From Bacillus sp. B15-48 (GTDB lineage: Bacteria > Bacillota > Bacilli > Bacillales > Cytobacillaceae): a stretch of DNA of 64,000 nt. The stretch is taken from positions 930,001 through 994,000 of the forward strand of contig NZ_WOFU01000001.1 in assembly GCF_016879755.1 (NCBI RefSeq), read 5' to 3'. The notes below the pieces were generated by a model that saw only the letters and a program-made list of their open reading frames with translations, had not been told where the DNA came from and did not search any database. Within the stretch, counting starts at the first letter, position 1; every line of letters begins with the position of its first letter. A program made the position numbers and the translations under genes. This document shows, piece by piece, positions 33,994 through 44,298 of this stretch.

Positions 33994-35010
33994 CTATCTT
34001 TGCGCCACTTGGGCAAGTGTCGGTTCGCTCGATGTTATTTCCACACCTTTGTAGTAATGCTTAACGATGTCTTCATACGTTTTCCCTTCGGCTGCCATTC
34101 CGTTTGCGCCATATTGGCTCATGCCAACGCCATGGCCATAGCCGGTTGTTTCGATGATGACATTATCGCCTTTTACTTGCCATTTAAAATCGCTTGAATT
34201 TAGACCCAGTCTTTCGCGGACATCCTTTCCGCTTAAAACCTTTCCAGCAATCTCCACCTTGCCGACACGATTTCCTGGTGTACGCTCGAGGATTGTACCG
34301 ATGTTTGTTCGGTCGCTTAATTGAACCCCGAGTCGGCGCTCAAAATCACTGATCGGCATGATTGTTTGCTCGGTAAATTTAGGGGATGCTTTATCCCAAG
34401 GGCTTTCAACGCTTCGTAAATACGGATACTTATTTGACCAATAGTCTTCGGAGTTTTCTGTATAGCCATTGCTCGTAGAGAAGAACGTCGCTGTAATCGG
34501 ATTGCCTTCATACGTTAAAATTTGTCCATCGGTTGCTCGAACGGCTTCGATCACTTTGCTCATTTTCCAATCATAATCAGCGCCCCATTGCCGCTTTAAC
34601 TCATCTCTATTTTTATACACTTGGTGGGCTTCAGTATCTGTCACTTCCGCTCCTTCTGGAAGTGTGCTCGTTTCATTCGTTAAAATATGTCGAAGATAAT
34701 ACGTCCGCGCAGTTAATGCTTGTGCCTTCAATGCTTCCAATTCAAACTCGGCTGGCATTTCGGCAGAGACAACGCCATATAAATATTCATCGAGTGGCAC
34801 TTTTTCCAGCTGTGATTGCGCTGTCCGAAAGACAGCCACTTCCACTGCTGAATCGGCTAACGGCTCAGCTGCCATGGGCAAAAAAGGTTCTTCATTTAGT
34901 TTTCCGCTCGCCTTCTCCCCCATAAATGGAAGAACAAGCAAGGTCGGAATCAGGAGGATGACAGTAAATAATGTTGCTGTTATGACGAGGATTGGATTGA
35001 ATTTTTTCAT
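33994..35010 (-). CDS. spoIID: stage II sporulation protein D
   Basis: About 338 residues: an N-terminal membrane anchor (about 7-30), then the SpoIID lytic transglycosylase domain with VPLDEYLYGVVSAEMPAEFE (catalytic Glu region), LKAQALTARTYYLR and GYGHGVGMSQYGANGMA. It cuts peptidoglycan glycan strands at the septum during engulfment. The start is ATG at 35010 with ggagg 8 bases before. A sigma E-type promoter lies upstream, fitting mother-cell expression. The order murA-spoIID-spoIIQ is that of B. subtilis. Confidence 0.95.
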   Translation of the reverse strand: MKKFNPILVITATLFTVILLIPTLLVLPFMGEKASGKLNEEPFLPMAAEPLADSAVEVAVFRTAQSQLEKVPLDEYLYGVVSAEMPAEFELEALKAQALTARTYYLRHILTNETSTLPEGAEVTDTEAHQVYKNRDELKRQWGADYDWKMSKVIEAVRATDGQILTYEGNPITATFFSTSNGYTENSEDYWSNKYPYLRSVESPWDKASPKFTEQTIMPISDFERRLGVQLSDRTNIGTILERTPGNRVGKVEIAGKVLSGKDVRERLGLNSSDFKWQVKGDNVIIETTGYGHGVGMSQYGANGMAAEGKTYEDIVKHYYKGVEITSSEPTLAQVAQR

Positions 35011-35054
35011 AAGTGGTAGCCTCCATAAATGATTGAAATTAAAACGCTCCTTCA

Positions 35055-35084
35055 ATCTTATGGTCGGGGACAAGCATTTATGAC
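35055..35084 (-). promoter_or_regulatory. sigma E-type promoter of spoIID
   Basis: On the minus strand GTCATAAA (-35) and CATAAGAT (-10) are 14 bases apart, close to the sigma E consensus (GKCATATT and CATACAMT). The position, about 45 bases before the start codon, is right for spoIID. Confidence 0.6.
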
Positions 35085-35231
35085 AGCATTCGCTGGACGA
35101 AATTATTAATTAAATATTCAGTAAATTACTCTTAAAAAATGAAACAAACGGGGCATCTTTTAACAATTTAGAGTCATTCCGCATATTTTTTGCATTTTTT
35201 AGGAATAATTACCATATGATTGAAAAAAATA

Positions 35232-35263
35232 AAACCGCAGAATCGCGCTCGATTCTCCGGTTT
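35232..35263 (-). terminator. terminator of murA
   Basis: The strong stem aaaccg.agaatc / gattct.cggttt has A-rich sequence on its left (T-run on the minus strand). Confidence 0.9.
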
Positions 35264-35269
35264 CAGTGA

Positions 35270-36577
35270 TTATGCATTCATATCGGATACGAATGATTCA
35301 GCGACTTCGATTTCTTCTAGTTCATTGACGCGTTCAATGTCTGCGCCTAGAGCTGCTAGTTTTTTATGGAAATCAACATAGCCACGATCTAAATGTTTTA
35401 ATTCGGTCACACGCGTGATTCCTTCCGCTACTAATCCCGTTAAAACTAAAGCGGCAGCCGCGCGTAAATCAGTTGCAGCTACTTCTGCGCCTTGTAGATT
35501 AGATGGACCATTCATAATCACTGAGCGACCATCAATTTTAATCTGCGCATTCATGCGACGGAATTCTTCAACATGCATAAAGCGATTTTCAAACACAGTT
35601 TCCGTGATCATACTTGTTCCTTGAGCACGTAAAAGCAATGCCATCATTTGTGATTGCATGTCTGTCGGGAAACCAGGGTGCGGCATCGTTTTAATGTCAA
35701 CGGCCTTTAATGATTCAGATCCGATGACGCGTATGCCTTCCTGCTCTTCTTCGATGATCACGCCCATTTCTTCCATCTTCGCAATTAATGAAGACAAATG
35801 TTCTGGAACAGCACCTTTGATTAAGACGTTTCCACCAGTAATTGCCGCAGCTACCATAAAGGTACCGGCTTCAATGCGGTCGGGGATAATGGAATGTTCC
35901 ACTCCGAACAGCAAGTCGACACCTTCTATTTTGATTGTTCCAGTTCCTGCACCTTTTACTTTTGCTCCCATTTTATTGAGGAAGTTTGCAAGGTCGACGA
36001 TTTCTGGTTCTTTTGCAACGTTTTCGAGAATCGTTGTACCTTTAGCAAGGACTGCAGCCATCATAATATTTTCAGTTGCTCCGACACTTGGGAAGTCAAG
36101 GTAGACTTTCGCGCCATGTAAGCCATCTGGAGCTTCAGCTTCGATAAAGCCATTTCCTACCTTTACTTTTGCTCCCATTGCTTCAAAGCCCTTTAAATGT
36201 TGGTCAATCGGACGAGATCCAATTGCACAGCCCCCTGGCAATGCTACGCGCGCACGCCCATTCCGGCCAAGCAAAGATCCCATAACTAATACAGAAGCAC
36301 GCATTTTGCGTACATATTCAAACGGTGCCTCAATATTCAACTCTTTTGATGCATCGACGACAATTTTGTTATTTTTAAACTCCACATTGGCGTTTAAAGA
36401 ACGTAATACTTGGTTGATCGTGTATACATCGGAGAGAGTTGGAACATCACGAATGACACTTTTTCCATCACTTGCTAATAATGATGCAGCGATCACAGGC
36501 AGTACGGCATTTTTTGCTCCTTCTACTTTAACAGTACCGCTTAGCCTTTTCCCGCCGCGGACGATGATTTTTTCCAA
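35270..36577 (-). CDS. murA: UDP-N-acetylglucosamine 1-carboxyvinyltransferase MurA
   Basis: The 435-residue MurA transfers enolpyruvate to UDP-GlcNAc, the first committed step of peptidoglycan synthesis, in the cytoplasm. The catalytic and fosfomycin-binding Cys lies at about 117 in [10 protein letters not shown], with LKGFEAMGA after it. Position between ywmB and spoIID matches murAA of B. subtilis. The start has a ggagg-like ribosome site. Confidence 0.96.
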   Translation of the reverse strand: MEKIIVRGGKRLSGTVKVEGAKNAVLPVIAASLLASDGKSVIRDVPTLSDVYTINQVLRSLNANVEFKNNKIVVDASKELNIEAPFEYVRKMRASVLVMGSLLGRNGRARVALPGGCAIGSRPIDQHLKGFEAMGAKVKVGNGFIEAEAPDGLHGAKVYLDFPSVGATENIMMAAVLAKGTTILENVAKEPEIVDLANFLNKMGAKVKGAGTGTIKIEGVDLLFGVEHSIIPDRIEAGTFMVAAAITGGNVLIKGAVPEHLSSLIAKMEEMGVIIEEEQEGIRVIGSESLKAVDIKTMPHPGFPTDMQSQMMALLLRAQGTSMITETVFENRFMHVEEFRRMNAQIKIDGRSVIMNGPSNLQGAEVAATDLRAAAALVLTGLVAEGITRVTELKHLDRGYVDFHKKLAALGADIERVNELEEIEVAESFVSDMNA

Positions 36578-36609
36578 ATGTATTCCCCTCCGCGTCCAAT
36601 TTCTATATA

Positions 36610-37305
36610 TTAATATTCAATCGTGATGATGGGTGTGCCAACTACGAGGGTTGTATTTCCACCCATTCCTTCTTGTTTTCGCAATCCAAGCTGTAAATTC
36701 ATTTCATGGTCTTCACTTAATACGCCTGTAAGCAGTGGTGAATAAGCAGACGTAGAAATAAACATATCCTCTTCTAATGCTTCCAGTTTTTCTGCATCAA
36801 ACACTACTAATAGCCTTTCCATTGTATAAGGCAAAGACTTGTTCATCTTATCACTGATTTCAGCTTTGATACAAGAAAAAGTTGTTGCATTTCCGCGAAA
36901 AATGTCAAATAATCTCCCTTGCCACTGTTTATTCACAAATGCTTCTGAATCATTGTCCCAAGACTGACCTTTCACTTCATACATGACATATGTATGTAAC
37001 TGATCACTTGTGATTTTAATTTTTTCCTCATAGTTCGATGTATGCTTCCTAGCGGTATTCCCACTCCATGTCCAATCTGGGAACATTGCTTTTAATTCGG
37101 CTACCAGTTCCTCTTCCTGAACATCTTCCAACTTCTCCCTAGAATATAAAGACCAGTCAGTGATTAAAATATGTTCGTCATTTAAAATTGAGACCAATGT
37201 TTTTAGATCTTGTTCAGAGCTTGCACCAATCATGTTATTCCCTGCCTGAAAAACGATAAAACTAAAAATTGCCAAAACGAATAAAAAATGTGACAAAACC
37301 CTCAT
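36610..37305 (-). CDS. ywmB: YwmB-family secreted protein
   Basis: About 231 residues with an N-terminal signal/anchor helix ([19 protein letters not shown]) and the YwmB fold region ending in [25 protein letters not shown]. The function is unknown; the gene always lies upstream of murAA in Bacilli. ATG at 37305 has a ggggagg ribosome site. Confidence 0.85.
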   Translation of the reverse strand: MRVLSHFLFVLAIFSFIVFQAGNNMIGASSEQDLKTLVSILNDEHILITDWSLYSREKLEDVQEEELVAELKAMFPDWTWSGNTARKHTSNYEEKIKITSDQLHTYVMYEVKGQSWDNDSEAFVNKQWQGRLFDIFRGNATTFSCIKAEISDKMNKSLPYTMERLLVVFDAEKLEALEEDMFISTSAYSPLLTGVLSEDHEMNLQLGLRKQEGMGGNTTLVVGTPIITIEY

Positions 37306-37524
37306 CTCTATCTCTCCTCCCCTTACTACCATTTTTACCAGGATTCTGAGGAGCATACTTGGGAAATCTCGTCACTTTTTGACAAATATTCATTTCAGGA
37401 GGGTAGATTTTGCGAAGTTTCTCACAAGTATTTCCGACCTATGAAAAAACACAAGCCTAAAACCAATTTTACTTAATAATCCCCTTTTTGGAAACATGTA
37501 TTAATACCCAATTTATAAAAAAAA

Positions 37525-37761
37525 TTACTGAAATAGGATAGGAAGCGTTTGGGACCAAAGTAAATAATCGAGAAAGAAGTTGCTCACGGTCGAGCCAAGG
37601 AAAATCGAGAGCAATATATAGAGAACTCTTGCTTGAAACACGCGATTTGCTCGTAATAATTTATCAAAATGCAACGCTTGTAACGCCCACCAAGATAATG
37701 CGATGAACGTTAAATGTGATAAGATGCTGATTAAAGCTTGTGCACCAAAATCTGTGATCAT
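37525..37761 (-). CDS. ywzB: DUF1146 small membrane protein
   Basis: A 78-residue protein with two membrane helices and the DUF1146 (YwzB) pattern (LQALHFDKLLRANRVFQARVLYILLSI). The function is unknown. It stands between the nuo operon and ywmB on the same strand; in B. subtilis ywzB lies near the end of the atp region, so the nuo operon is inserted relative to that order. Confidence 0.85.
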   Translation of the reverse strand: MITDFGAQALISILSHLTFIALSWWALQALHFDKLLRANRVFQARVLYILLSIFLGSTVSNFFLDYLLWSQTLPILFQ

Positions 37762-37908
37762 CCTTTCGCTCCTTTCAGTAGCCAGTTTCCCAATTTACCG
37801 CATTAATCCCCTTAATAATAGACGGATTAGGAATCATGAGGTTTCATTTTTTTAACCATTTTTCTATTTTATATGCCAACATTTATTTTATTCCCGCAAA
37901 CAACTAGA

Positions 37909-37938
37909 AAAAGCTAGCCTCCCCCAAGGCTAGCTTTT
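37909..37938 (-). terminator. terminator of the nuo operon
   Basis: The perfect stem aaaagctagcc / ggctagctttt, with T-rich flank on the minus strand, lies after nuoN. Confidence 0.93.
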
Positions 37939-37986
37939 CTTAAAAACCCCTCTTTTGTTTGTGCTAACTTAATCTCCCAATTAAGC

Positions 37987-39492
37987 TTAGTTCAAGAAAT
38001 CAATAAATTGATTAAAGTTTGTTGATAAAAAGTCAAAGGCAAGCTGCGGCATGACTCCGAACAGAATCGTTGCTGCGGCACAAAGGACGATGACGATGGT
38101 CATTCCAACTGGCATCTTTAATTTCGTATCATCTGTTGCCGGACGGAAGAACATTTGTGTCATAATGCCGAAATAGTAGAAATAAGATACAACCGTTGTC
38201 GCAATCATAATCGAGGCGAGCACATAATGTGACGGATTGACCATAAGCGCCCCTAAGAAGATATTCAACTTCCCGATAAATCCAGCCGTTCCTGGAATCC
38301 CAGCGAGTGACAGAATGAAGATTGCCATTGTAACTGCAATAAGTGGTGAACGACGATAGAGCCCGGCAAATTGACTAATATCCTCTGAATCTGATTTCGT
38401 TGTTACGAGCTGAATGATCGCAAACGCTCCAAGATTCATGAACAAATAAGCAAACATGTAAAACCAAATACTGTCAAACATCACATAACTCATCGCTGTG
38501 AACGCTACAAGAATATACCCGGCATGGGCAACACTTGAATACGCAAATAGGCGTTTAAGATTGCGCTGCCTTAAAGCGATGACGTTTCCGACAATCATCG
38601 TCACAGCGGCAAGGAAGCCGATGAAGTCCTGAAGGTTAAACAGCAGCGGGACATTGTCCACTTGCACAGCGGCAAAAATCGACAGCATGATGCGAATCAT
38701 AATGACAAAGCCAGCAATTTTCGACACAACGCTTAAGAATGCGGTAACAGGTGTCGGTGCCCCCTCGTACACATCTGGAGCCCACATATGGAATGGCACG
38801 GATGCCAGCTTAAACGAAAGGCCAATAAATACGAGTAAAAATGAGAGGCCAAGCAAATAAAGATACTGTGGCTCGGTAATCGTCATTAACATCCCAGACA
38901 TTTCCTTCAAGTTCGTAGACCCCGTTATTCCGTATAAATAACTCATCCCGAACATGAGGATCGCTGTTGCCAAACTTCCGTTAATGATATATTTCATTGC
39001 TGATTCATTTGATTTCAAGTTTTTCTTGCGTAAGCCGGCAAGAACATAAGAAGAAATCGATAATGTTTCAAGGCCGACGAACAACGTAATTAAGTCGCCG
39101 CTCGACGTCATAATCATTGCCCCGAGCAAAGCAGCTAAGAACAAATAGTAAAATTCGCCACGGTATTCTTTTAGCCCTTCTTTCGGGTCATAATCAATCG
39201 CTAGTAACAGGACAAATAGTGAACCTACAAGCAATAAGAGCTTAAAGGCTTTCGCAAAGCCATCAAGTCTAAAGGTGTCAAATAAAATCGCGCCTGTTTC
39301 GGCACCAAGCAAAGAAATCAGCGCGATGATTGCCAATAGGACTGCGGCAACGCTAAGCCAACCTAAAAGTTTGCGATCGATTTTTTTCGGTAGAAATAAA
39401 TCGAGCAAAGTGATGATAACCATGGAAATGAGAATGATGAATTCCGGACCCATCAATCCCCAATCATATGATAGTAATGTCTCTAAATCCAT
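37987..39492 (-). CDS. nuoN: complex I subunit NuoN
   Basis: A 501-residue antiporter-like proton-pumping subunit of complex I, with 14 or so helices and the family core KLASVPFHMWAPDVYEGAPTPVTAFLSV, including key Lys. It is the last gene of the operon, six bases after nuoM. NuoL, M and N form the proton-channel arm in the membrane. Confidence 0.95.
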   Translation of the reverse strand: MDLETLLSYDWGLMGPEFIILISMVIITLLDLFLPKKIDRKLLGWLSVAAVLLAIIALISLLGAETGAILFDTFRLDGFAKAFKLLLLVGSLFVLLLAIDYDPKEGLKEYRGEFYYLFLAALLGAMIMTSSGDLITLFVGLETLSISSYVLAGLRKKNLKSNESAMKYIINGSLATAILMFGMSYLYGITGSTNLKEMSGMLMTITEPQYLYLLGLSFLLVFIGLSFKLASVPFHMWAPDVYEGAPTPVTAFLSVVSKIAGFVIMIRIMLSIFAAVQVDNVPLLFNLQDFIGFLAAVTMIVGNVIALRQRNLKRLFAYSSVAHAGYILVAFTAMSYVMFDSIWFYMFAYLFMNLGAFAIIQLVTTKSDSEDISQFAGLYRRSPLIAVTMAIFILSLAGIPGTAGFIGKLNIFLGALMVNPSHYVLASIMIATTVVSYFYYFGIMTQMFFRPATDDTKLKMPVGMTIVIVLCAAATILFGVMPQLAFDFLSTNFNQFIDFLN

Positions 39493-39498
39493 CCTTCA

Positions 39499-41004
39499 TC
39501 ACCCTCCTAACCCTAACACGATGGTCTCTAATGGCTGACTTAATACGGCTGGATAGACGCCAATTAGGATAATTAGACCGACAAGGACAAGCACCGGTGC
39601 CCATTCGAATGAACGAAGGTCGGTTATGCCGGCAAATTCACGATTCGATTTTCCGTACGTAATGCCAAGGACAGCACGCAGCAAGTAAACGGCCGTCATA
39701 ATAATTCCAATTGCCCCAATCGCAGCTAAAATTGGCTGCACTTGGAACAGCCCGAGAAAGGCCATAAACTCACTGACAAATCCGCTCATCCCCGGTAAGC
39801 CGAGTGAAGCCATCGCGCCTGCTAGTAAGAACCCAGAGGCAATCGGCATTCCCTTCGCCATTCCACCGAGCTTCGGAATCTCCGTCGTTTGCACACGCTC
39901 GTAAAAGACACTTACTAAGAAGAACAGCAACGCAGAAATTAACCCGTGGGAAACAACTTGGAAAATCGCCCCTTGAATCCCTGCTTCGTTATAGGCGCCA
40001 AGACCGATAAGCACAATTCCCATATGGGAAATCGATGAGTAAGCAAGTACCATTTTGAAATCGGTTTGGATAAAGGCGAGGAACGCTCCGTACAGGAGGT
40101 TAATCACCCCAAGAACGGCAATCAGTACCGCTAAACTTTGAAACTGCTCTGGGAAAATCCCCATCCCGAACCGAATGAGACCAAATGCACCAATTTTCAA
40201 CAAAACACCTGAGTGAAGCATAACAATCGATGGTGGTGCCTCAACATGGACACGCAGCATCCACGTATGGAGCGGGAAGATTGGCAGCTTCACACCGAAG
40301 GCAATTAATAACGCGATCAATAATCCGTATTTTAGAGATTCGGAGATTGGTGTAATCATTTGCGCATCGGGATTATTTACAATTACTTTTAATGCTTCAA
40401 TATTTGTTGTTCCTGTTTTGGCGAATAACACCATAATCACAATTAATAACACGGCCGAACCGAGACCGTTATAGATAAGGAAGCTGTAGGCTGCCTTCTC
40501 TTTTGCAAAATAGCCCCATTTACCAATTAAGAAAAACATTGGGATTAAGGTAATTTCAAAAAAGAGGAAGAATAAAATTAAGTTTTGGGCCGTAAATACA
40601 CCTAGCATCCCAATTTCAAGCAGTAAGAAAAGCATGAAATAACCTTTCCATTCCTTCTTAATATGGAAGGAAGCCAGTGCTGCTAATGTCGATAATACCG
40701 CTGTTAACAAGACCATTAATAGCGAAAAACCGTCAATCGCAAGCTCATAATGAACGGCGAACAAATTTGGATTAATTGAACCAAAGTTAGCAAACTGGAA
40801 CCAGTTTACTTGTTCCGTATAATCAGCGAGGCTTTTCCCGCCAAGATAGGAAAAATAAGCGACGAGCGACAGCACGAGAGCTGGCAAAGTTGCTAAAAAG
40901 CCAAGCACTTTTATCCCTTTTTCGTTTCCTTTTGGCATGAATGCCAGCAGCACAATACCAATCAACGGGGAGAAGACAAGTAAGCTTAAATAAAAACTAT
41001 TCAT
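39499..41004 (-). CDS. nuoM: complex I subunit NuoM
   Basis: A 501-residue antiporter-like subunit with the conserved Glu of helix 5 (FLFFEITLIPMFFLIG) and KLPIFPLHTWMLRVHVEAPPS, with Lys and Trp of the proton channel. It overlaps the nuoL stop by four bases (ATGA), indicating translational coupling. Confidence 0.95.
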   Translation of the reverse strand: MNSFYLSLLVFSPLIGIVLLAFMPKGNEKGIKVLGFLATLPALVLSLVAYFSYLGGKSLADYTEQVNWFQFANFGSINPNLFAVHYELAIDGFSLLMVLLTAVLSTLAALASFHIKKEWKGYFMLFLLLEIGMLGVFTAQNLILFFLFFEITLIPMFFLIGKWGYFAKEKAAYSFLIYNGLGSAVLLIVIMVLFAKTGTTNIEALKVIVNNPDAQMITPISESLKYGLLIALLIAFGVKLPIFPLHTWMLRVHVEAPPSIVMLHSGVLLKIGAFGLIRFGMGIFPEQFQSLAVLIAVLGVINLLYGAFLAFIQTDFKMVLAYSSISHMGIVLIGLGAYNEAGIQGAIFQVVSHGLISALLFFLVSVFYERVQTTEIPKLGGMAKGMPIASGFLLAGAMASLGLPGMSGFVSEFMAFLGLFQVQPILAAIGAIGIIMTAVYLLRAVLGITYGKSNREFAGITDLRSFEWAPVLVLVGLIILIGVYPAVLSQPLETIVLGLGG

Positions 41005-42869
41005 CCTAAATACCCCCCTGTCAGCGCAAAGATGAGCACGAGTACGGCAAGTCCGACAAAGGCGACGGCTCCGTATGTTTGGGTTTGACCGCTCTGCAGC
41101 TTCGAACCAACTTTTCCTAGACCGCGAATGGTACCAGTAACGAGTTTGACTAACCCTTCAACAAAGAATAACTCGATAAAGCGAAGGAATAAACTAACTG
41201 CCTTTGTTCCATACACAAACGTGCTATTGTAAATTTCATCGACAAAATACTTATTCTTTACAATCAAATATAAGTTTGGTGCCCTGCTCGTGAACCAATC
41301 AGGGGCAAGTGTTTTGCGGTAATACATTAAATAAGCTAAGTAAATTCCTGCCAGCGACACAAGCGTTGCGACAATCATAATCCATGCAGGACCGCTTAAA
41401 TGTCCAGGTCCTAGAAGATCATTGTCAGCGACGAGCCAATCGCCAAGGAATGTGCCAAACCACGGTGTGTTCACATAACCGGCGACGACCGCCAAAATGC
41501 CAAGGACAATCATCGGTGCTGTCATCGAAGTTGGCGATTCGTGAACATTTTTCATTTCGCTTCGTGGTTCGCCTGTAAATACCATAAAGAACAAGCGGAA
41601 CATATAAAACGCTGTAAAGAAAGCTGCAATCACTGCAAGTGAGAAAAGAACGTAGTTTCCGTTTGCCCACGTAGCAATTAAAATTTCATCTTTACTAAAG
41701 AACCCAGATAACAGCGGCACCCCACTGATAGCAAGTGTTCCGATTAAAAATAACGGACCAGTCAGGCGTAGCTTCTTCCAAAGTCCACCCATTTTTTCAA
41801 TATCTTGCATATGATGGGTTGCGTAAATAACGCTACCTGCTGCTAAGAACAGCAATGCTTTGAAAAACGCATGGGTCATTAAATGAAACACACCAGCCAC
41901 ATAGCCAGCTGCACCGAGTGCAAGCATCATATAACCGAGCTGACTGATCGTTGAATAGGCGAGCACGCGTTTAATATCATTTTGTGTGAGACCAATTGTC
42001 GCCGCGAAGATCGCCGTAAAAGCACCGGTGACAGCAACGACGGTCATCGCTGTTTGACTCGCTTCAAAGAGCGGGAACAGCGCTGCTACTAAATACACCC
42101 CAGCGGCAACCATCGTTGCTGCATGGATTAATGCTGACACAGGCGTCGGACCTTCCATCGCGTCCGGAAGCCATGTGTGGAGCGGAAACTGACCAGATTT
42201 TCCGATTGCCCCGATAAAAATTAAAATTGCTGTTAACGTAATCATGAAACCGGATACTTCACCAGCTTGAACACTAGCAAAGATTTCATCATACTCAAAA
42301 CTTCCGGTTTGCCAGAATAGAAGAATCATCCCGACGAGCAGGCCGACATCCCCGATTCTAGTCATAATGAATGCTTTCTTCGCTGCTGCCTTGGCTTCAT
42401 TTTTACTAAAATAAAAACCAATCAACAGGAAGGAACCTAGCCCTACAAGCTCCCAGAAAATATAGGTTTGTAGGAGGTTTGGTGAGAGCACAAGGCCGAG
42501 CATCGCAAAGGTGAACAAACCTAGATAGGCATAGAACACCGGGAAGCGCTCATCGCCATGCATATAGCCTTTTGAGTAAGTATGTACTAGAAAGCTGACG
42601 AGTGAGACAATCACCAGCATCAGTGCATTTAATTGATTTACCTCAAATCCCACTGTTAATTGCAGTTGTCCTATTTGGAGCCAGTCAGCCTCTGCCTTGA
42701 AGGTCGGCCCGGTGAAGCGAGCGACCAAGACGATGACTGAATAGACCAAAGCGGCGAGGGTTAGAAAAATCCCTACATACGCACTCGCTTCTTTAAGGCG
42801 CCGGCCGAACAGAAGGAGCAGTATGAACGAAATGAGCGGGAAAAGCGGAATGAGCCAAGCATTCTCCAT
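41001..42869 (-). CDS. nuoL: complex I subunit NuoL
   Basis: About 622 residues: the distal antiporter-like subunit with FPLHTWLPDAMEGPTPVSALIHAATMV and the long C-terminal lateral helix region. ATG at 42869 is taken; a GTG three codons earlier is possible because the ribosome site (aagggga) is close to both. A gap of about 130 bases separates it from nuoK, the only large gap in the second half of the operon. Confidence 0.95.
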   Translation of the reverse strand: MENAWLIPLFPLISFILLLLFGRRLKEASAYVGIFLTLAALVYSVIVLVARFTGPTFKAEADWLQIGQLQLTVGFEVNQLNALMLVIVSLVSFLVHTYSKGYMHGDERFPVFYAYLGLFTFAMLGLVLSPNLLQTYIFWELVGLGSFLLIGFYFSKNEAKAAAKKAFIMTRIGDVGLLVGMILLFWQTGSFEYDEIFASVQAGEVSGFMITLTAILIFIGAIGKSGQFPLHTWLPDAMEGPTPVSALIHAATMVAAGVYLVAALFPLFEASQTAMTVVAVTGAFTAIFAATIGLTQNDIKRVLAYSTISQLGYMMLALGAAGYVAGVFHLMTHAFFKALLFLAAGSVIYATHHMQDIEKMGGLWKKLRLTGPLFLIGTLAISGVPLLSGFFSKDEILIATWANGNYVLFSLAVIAAFFTAFYMFRLFFMVFTGEPRSEMKNVHESPTSMTAPMIVLGILAVVAGYVNTPWFGTFLGDWLVADNDLLGPGHLSGPAWIMIVATLVSLAGIYLAYLMYYRKTLAPDWFTSRAPNLYLIVKNKYFVDEIYNSTFVYGTKAVSLFLRFIELFFVEGLVKLVTGTIRGLGKVGSKLQSGQTQTYGAVAFVGLAVLVLIFALTGGYLG

Positions 42870-42999
42870 CTGTATCACAATCCCCTTTTTTGTACGCGCA
42901 TACTTTCGCGCGCCAGATTGTGCCCGTTTTGTGGGGCTTATAACTGTGTTTTTACTATTTCACATACATTTTTGATTCAACTGATTCACTTGATTACGA

Positions 43000-43305
43000 T
43001 TAATGTTTCAACTCGTTCATTTTATCAATATTGACGGTTTTCCGATTGCGGTACAATGCTAATAAAATCGCAATTCCAACTGCCACTTCTGCGGCAGCGA
43101 CGGCAATGACAAAGACCGCAAACACTTGACCAGTAATCGACGGAATCATTCCGAATTTACTAAAGGCAACAAGATTAATGCTCACCGCATTTAGCATCAA
43201 CTCAATCGAAATCAAGACGATGATTGTGTTCCTTTTCGTCAAGGCACCGTATAGGCCAATGCAAAACAGAATCAAAGCAAGCGTTAAAAAAGCTGAAAGA
43301 TTCAT
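43000..43305 (-). CDS. nuoK: complex I subunit NuoK
   Basis: A 101-residue, three-helix membrane subunit with the two conserved Glu residues (ELMLNAV and [11 protein letters not shown]) of the proton pathway. It overlaps nuoJ by four bases. Confidence 0.95.
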   Translation of the reverse strand: MNLSAFLTLALILFCIGLYGALTKRNTIIVLISIELMLNAVSINLVAFSKFGMIPSITGQVFAVFVIAVAAAEVAVGIAILLALYRNRKTVNIDKMNELKH

Positions 43306-43829
43306 TCCTTATCCGCCTCCTCATCTTCATCCTTCTTTGAAAGAATGATCGCTCCTACAAAGGCAACTAACAAGAGGACGGACATTAATTCAAATGGAAT
43401 AATGTATTCTGAGAAGAGCAAAATCCCAATTTGCTCCGTATTATTCACATGCAAATCAGCTGGCGGACCGCCAAAGTCGAGATTATAAATGCCGACATAG
43501 AACACGGCACCAAAGGCAAGCACGCCGAGAATGAGCCATACTTTTTTCCATCTAGGAGTTTTCGTTGTCGTTTCATCTTCATCATTATGGTTCGTCAGCA
43601 TAATTCCGAAAAGCAGGATAACCGTAATGGCACCAGAGTAAATCATAATTTGAACAACGCCGAGAAATTCTGCCGAAAGGAGAATATAAATGCCAGCGAT
43701 GCTTAAAAATGTAAAGACGAGCGCGATTACCATGTGAACAACTTTTCTTAAGTTCAGTAACAACACACCGCCAACAATCGCAACTAAAGCAAGTGCGAAA
43801 AATGCGAAAAATTCGCCTGAAAAGGTCAT
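43302..43829 (-). CDS. nuoJ: complex I subunit NuoJ
   Basis: A 175-residue, five-helix membrane subunit with the conserved [18 protein letters not shown] helix 3 (the pi-bulge region). The C-terminal tail is short and acidic. It overlaps nuoI and nuoK by four bases on each side. Confidence 0.95.
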   Translation of the reverse strand: MTFSGEFFAFFALALVAIVGGVLLLNLRKVVHMVIALVFTFLSIAGIYILLSAEFLGVVQIMIYSGAITVILLFGIMLTNHNDEDETTTKTPRWKKVWLILGVLAFGAVFYVGIYNLDFGGPPADLHVNNTEQIGILLFSEYIIPFELMSVLLLVAFVGAIILSKKDEDEEADKE

Positions 43830-44254
43830 GGCTTATTCACCTTCCGTACATTCTCGTCATTTTCATCGAGCCATTCTAAATTTTTAAATAAATCATCGCG
43901 GCTGTATTCGGCCAGTTCAAAATTATTGGTCATGACAATTGCTTCTGTCGGACAGACCTCTGTACAGAGATCGCAAAGGATACAAATTTCAAAATTAATA
44001 TCATACGTATCGATGATTTTCCCCTTTTTCGTCGGGTCCGGGTGCTTTTTCCCTGTTAATTGGATGCAATCTGTCGGACAAATATTCGCACATTGATTAC
44101 AAACAATACATTTTTCCGGATAAAACTTTTGAATCCCTCTAAAGCGGTCCGGTAATGGAATTGGTTCATTCGGATAATCGTACGTTACTTTTTCCTTCGT
44201 TAAATTTTTAAGGGTATAAGCTAAACCTTTTGTCCATCCAAGCACATTTTTCAC
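43826..44254 (-). CDS. nuoI: complex I iron-sulfur subunit NuoI
   Basis: A 142-residue ferredoxin-like subunit with two complete 4Fe-4S motifs, CIVCNQCANICP and CILCDLCTEVCP. They pass electrons (clusters N6a and N6b) to NuoB. Because nuoEFG are absent, NuoI is the likely entry point for electrons from a donor other than the standard NADH module. Confidence 0.95.
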   Translation of the reverse strand: MKNVLGWTKGLAYTLKNLTKEKVTYDYPNEPIPLPDRFRGIQKFYPEKCIVCNQCANICPTDCIQLTGKKHPDPTKKGKIIDTYDINFEICILCDLCTEVCPTEAIVMTNNFELAEYSRDDLFKNLEWLDENDENVRKVNKP

Positions 44255-44298
44255 CCCTTATCAGAAAGCGTAGCTGGCTAAAGCAGCTAAACGTTATT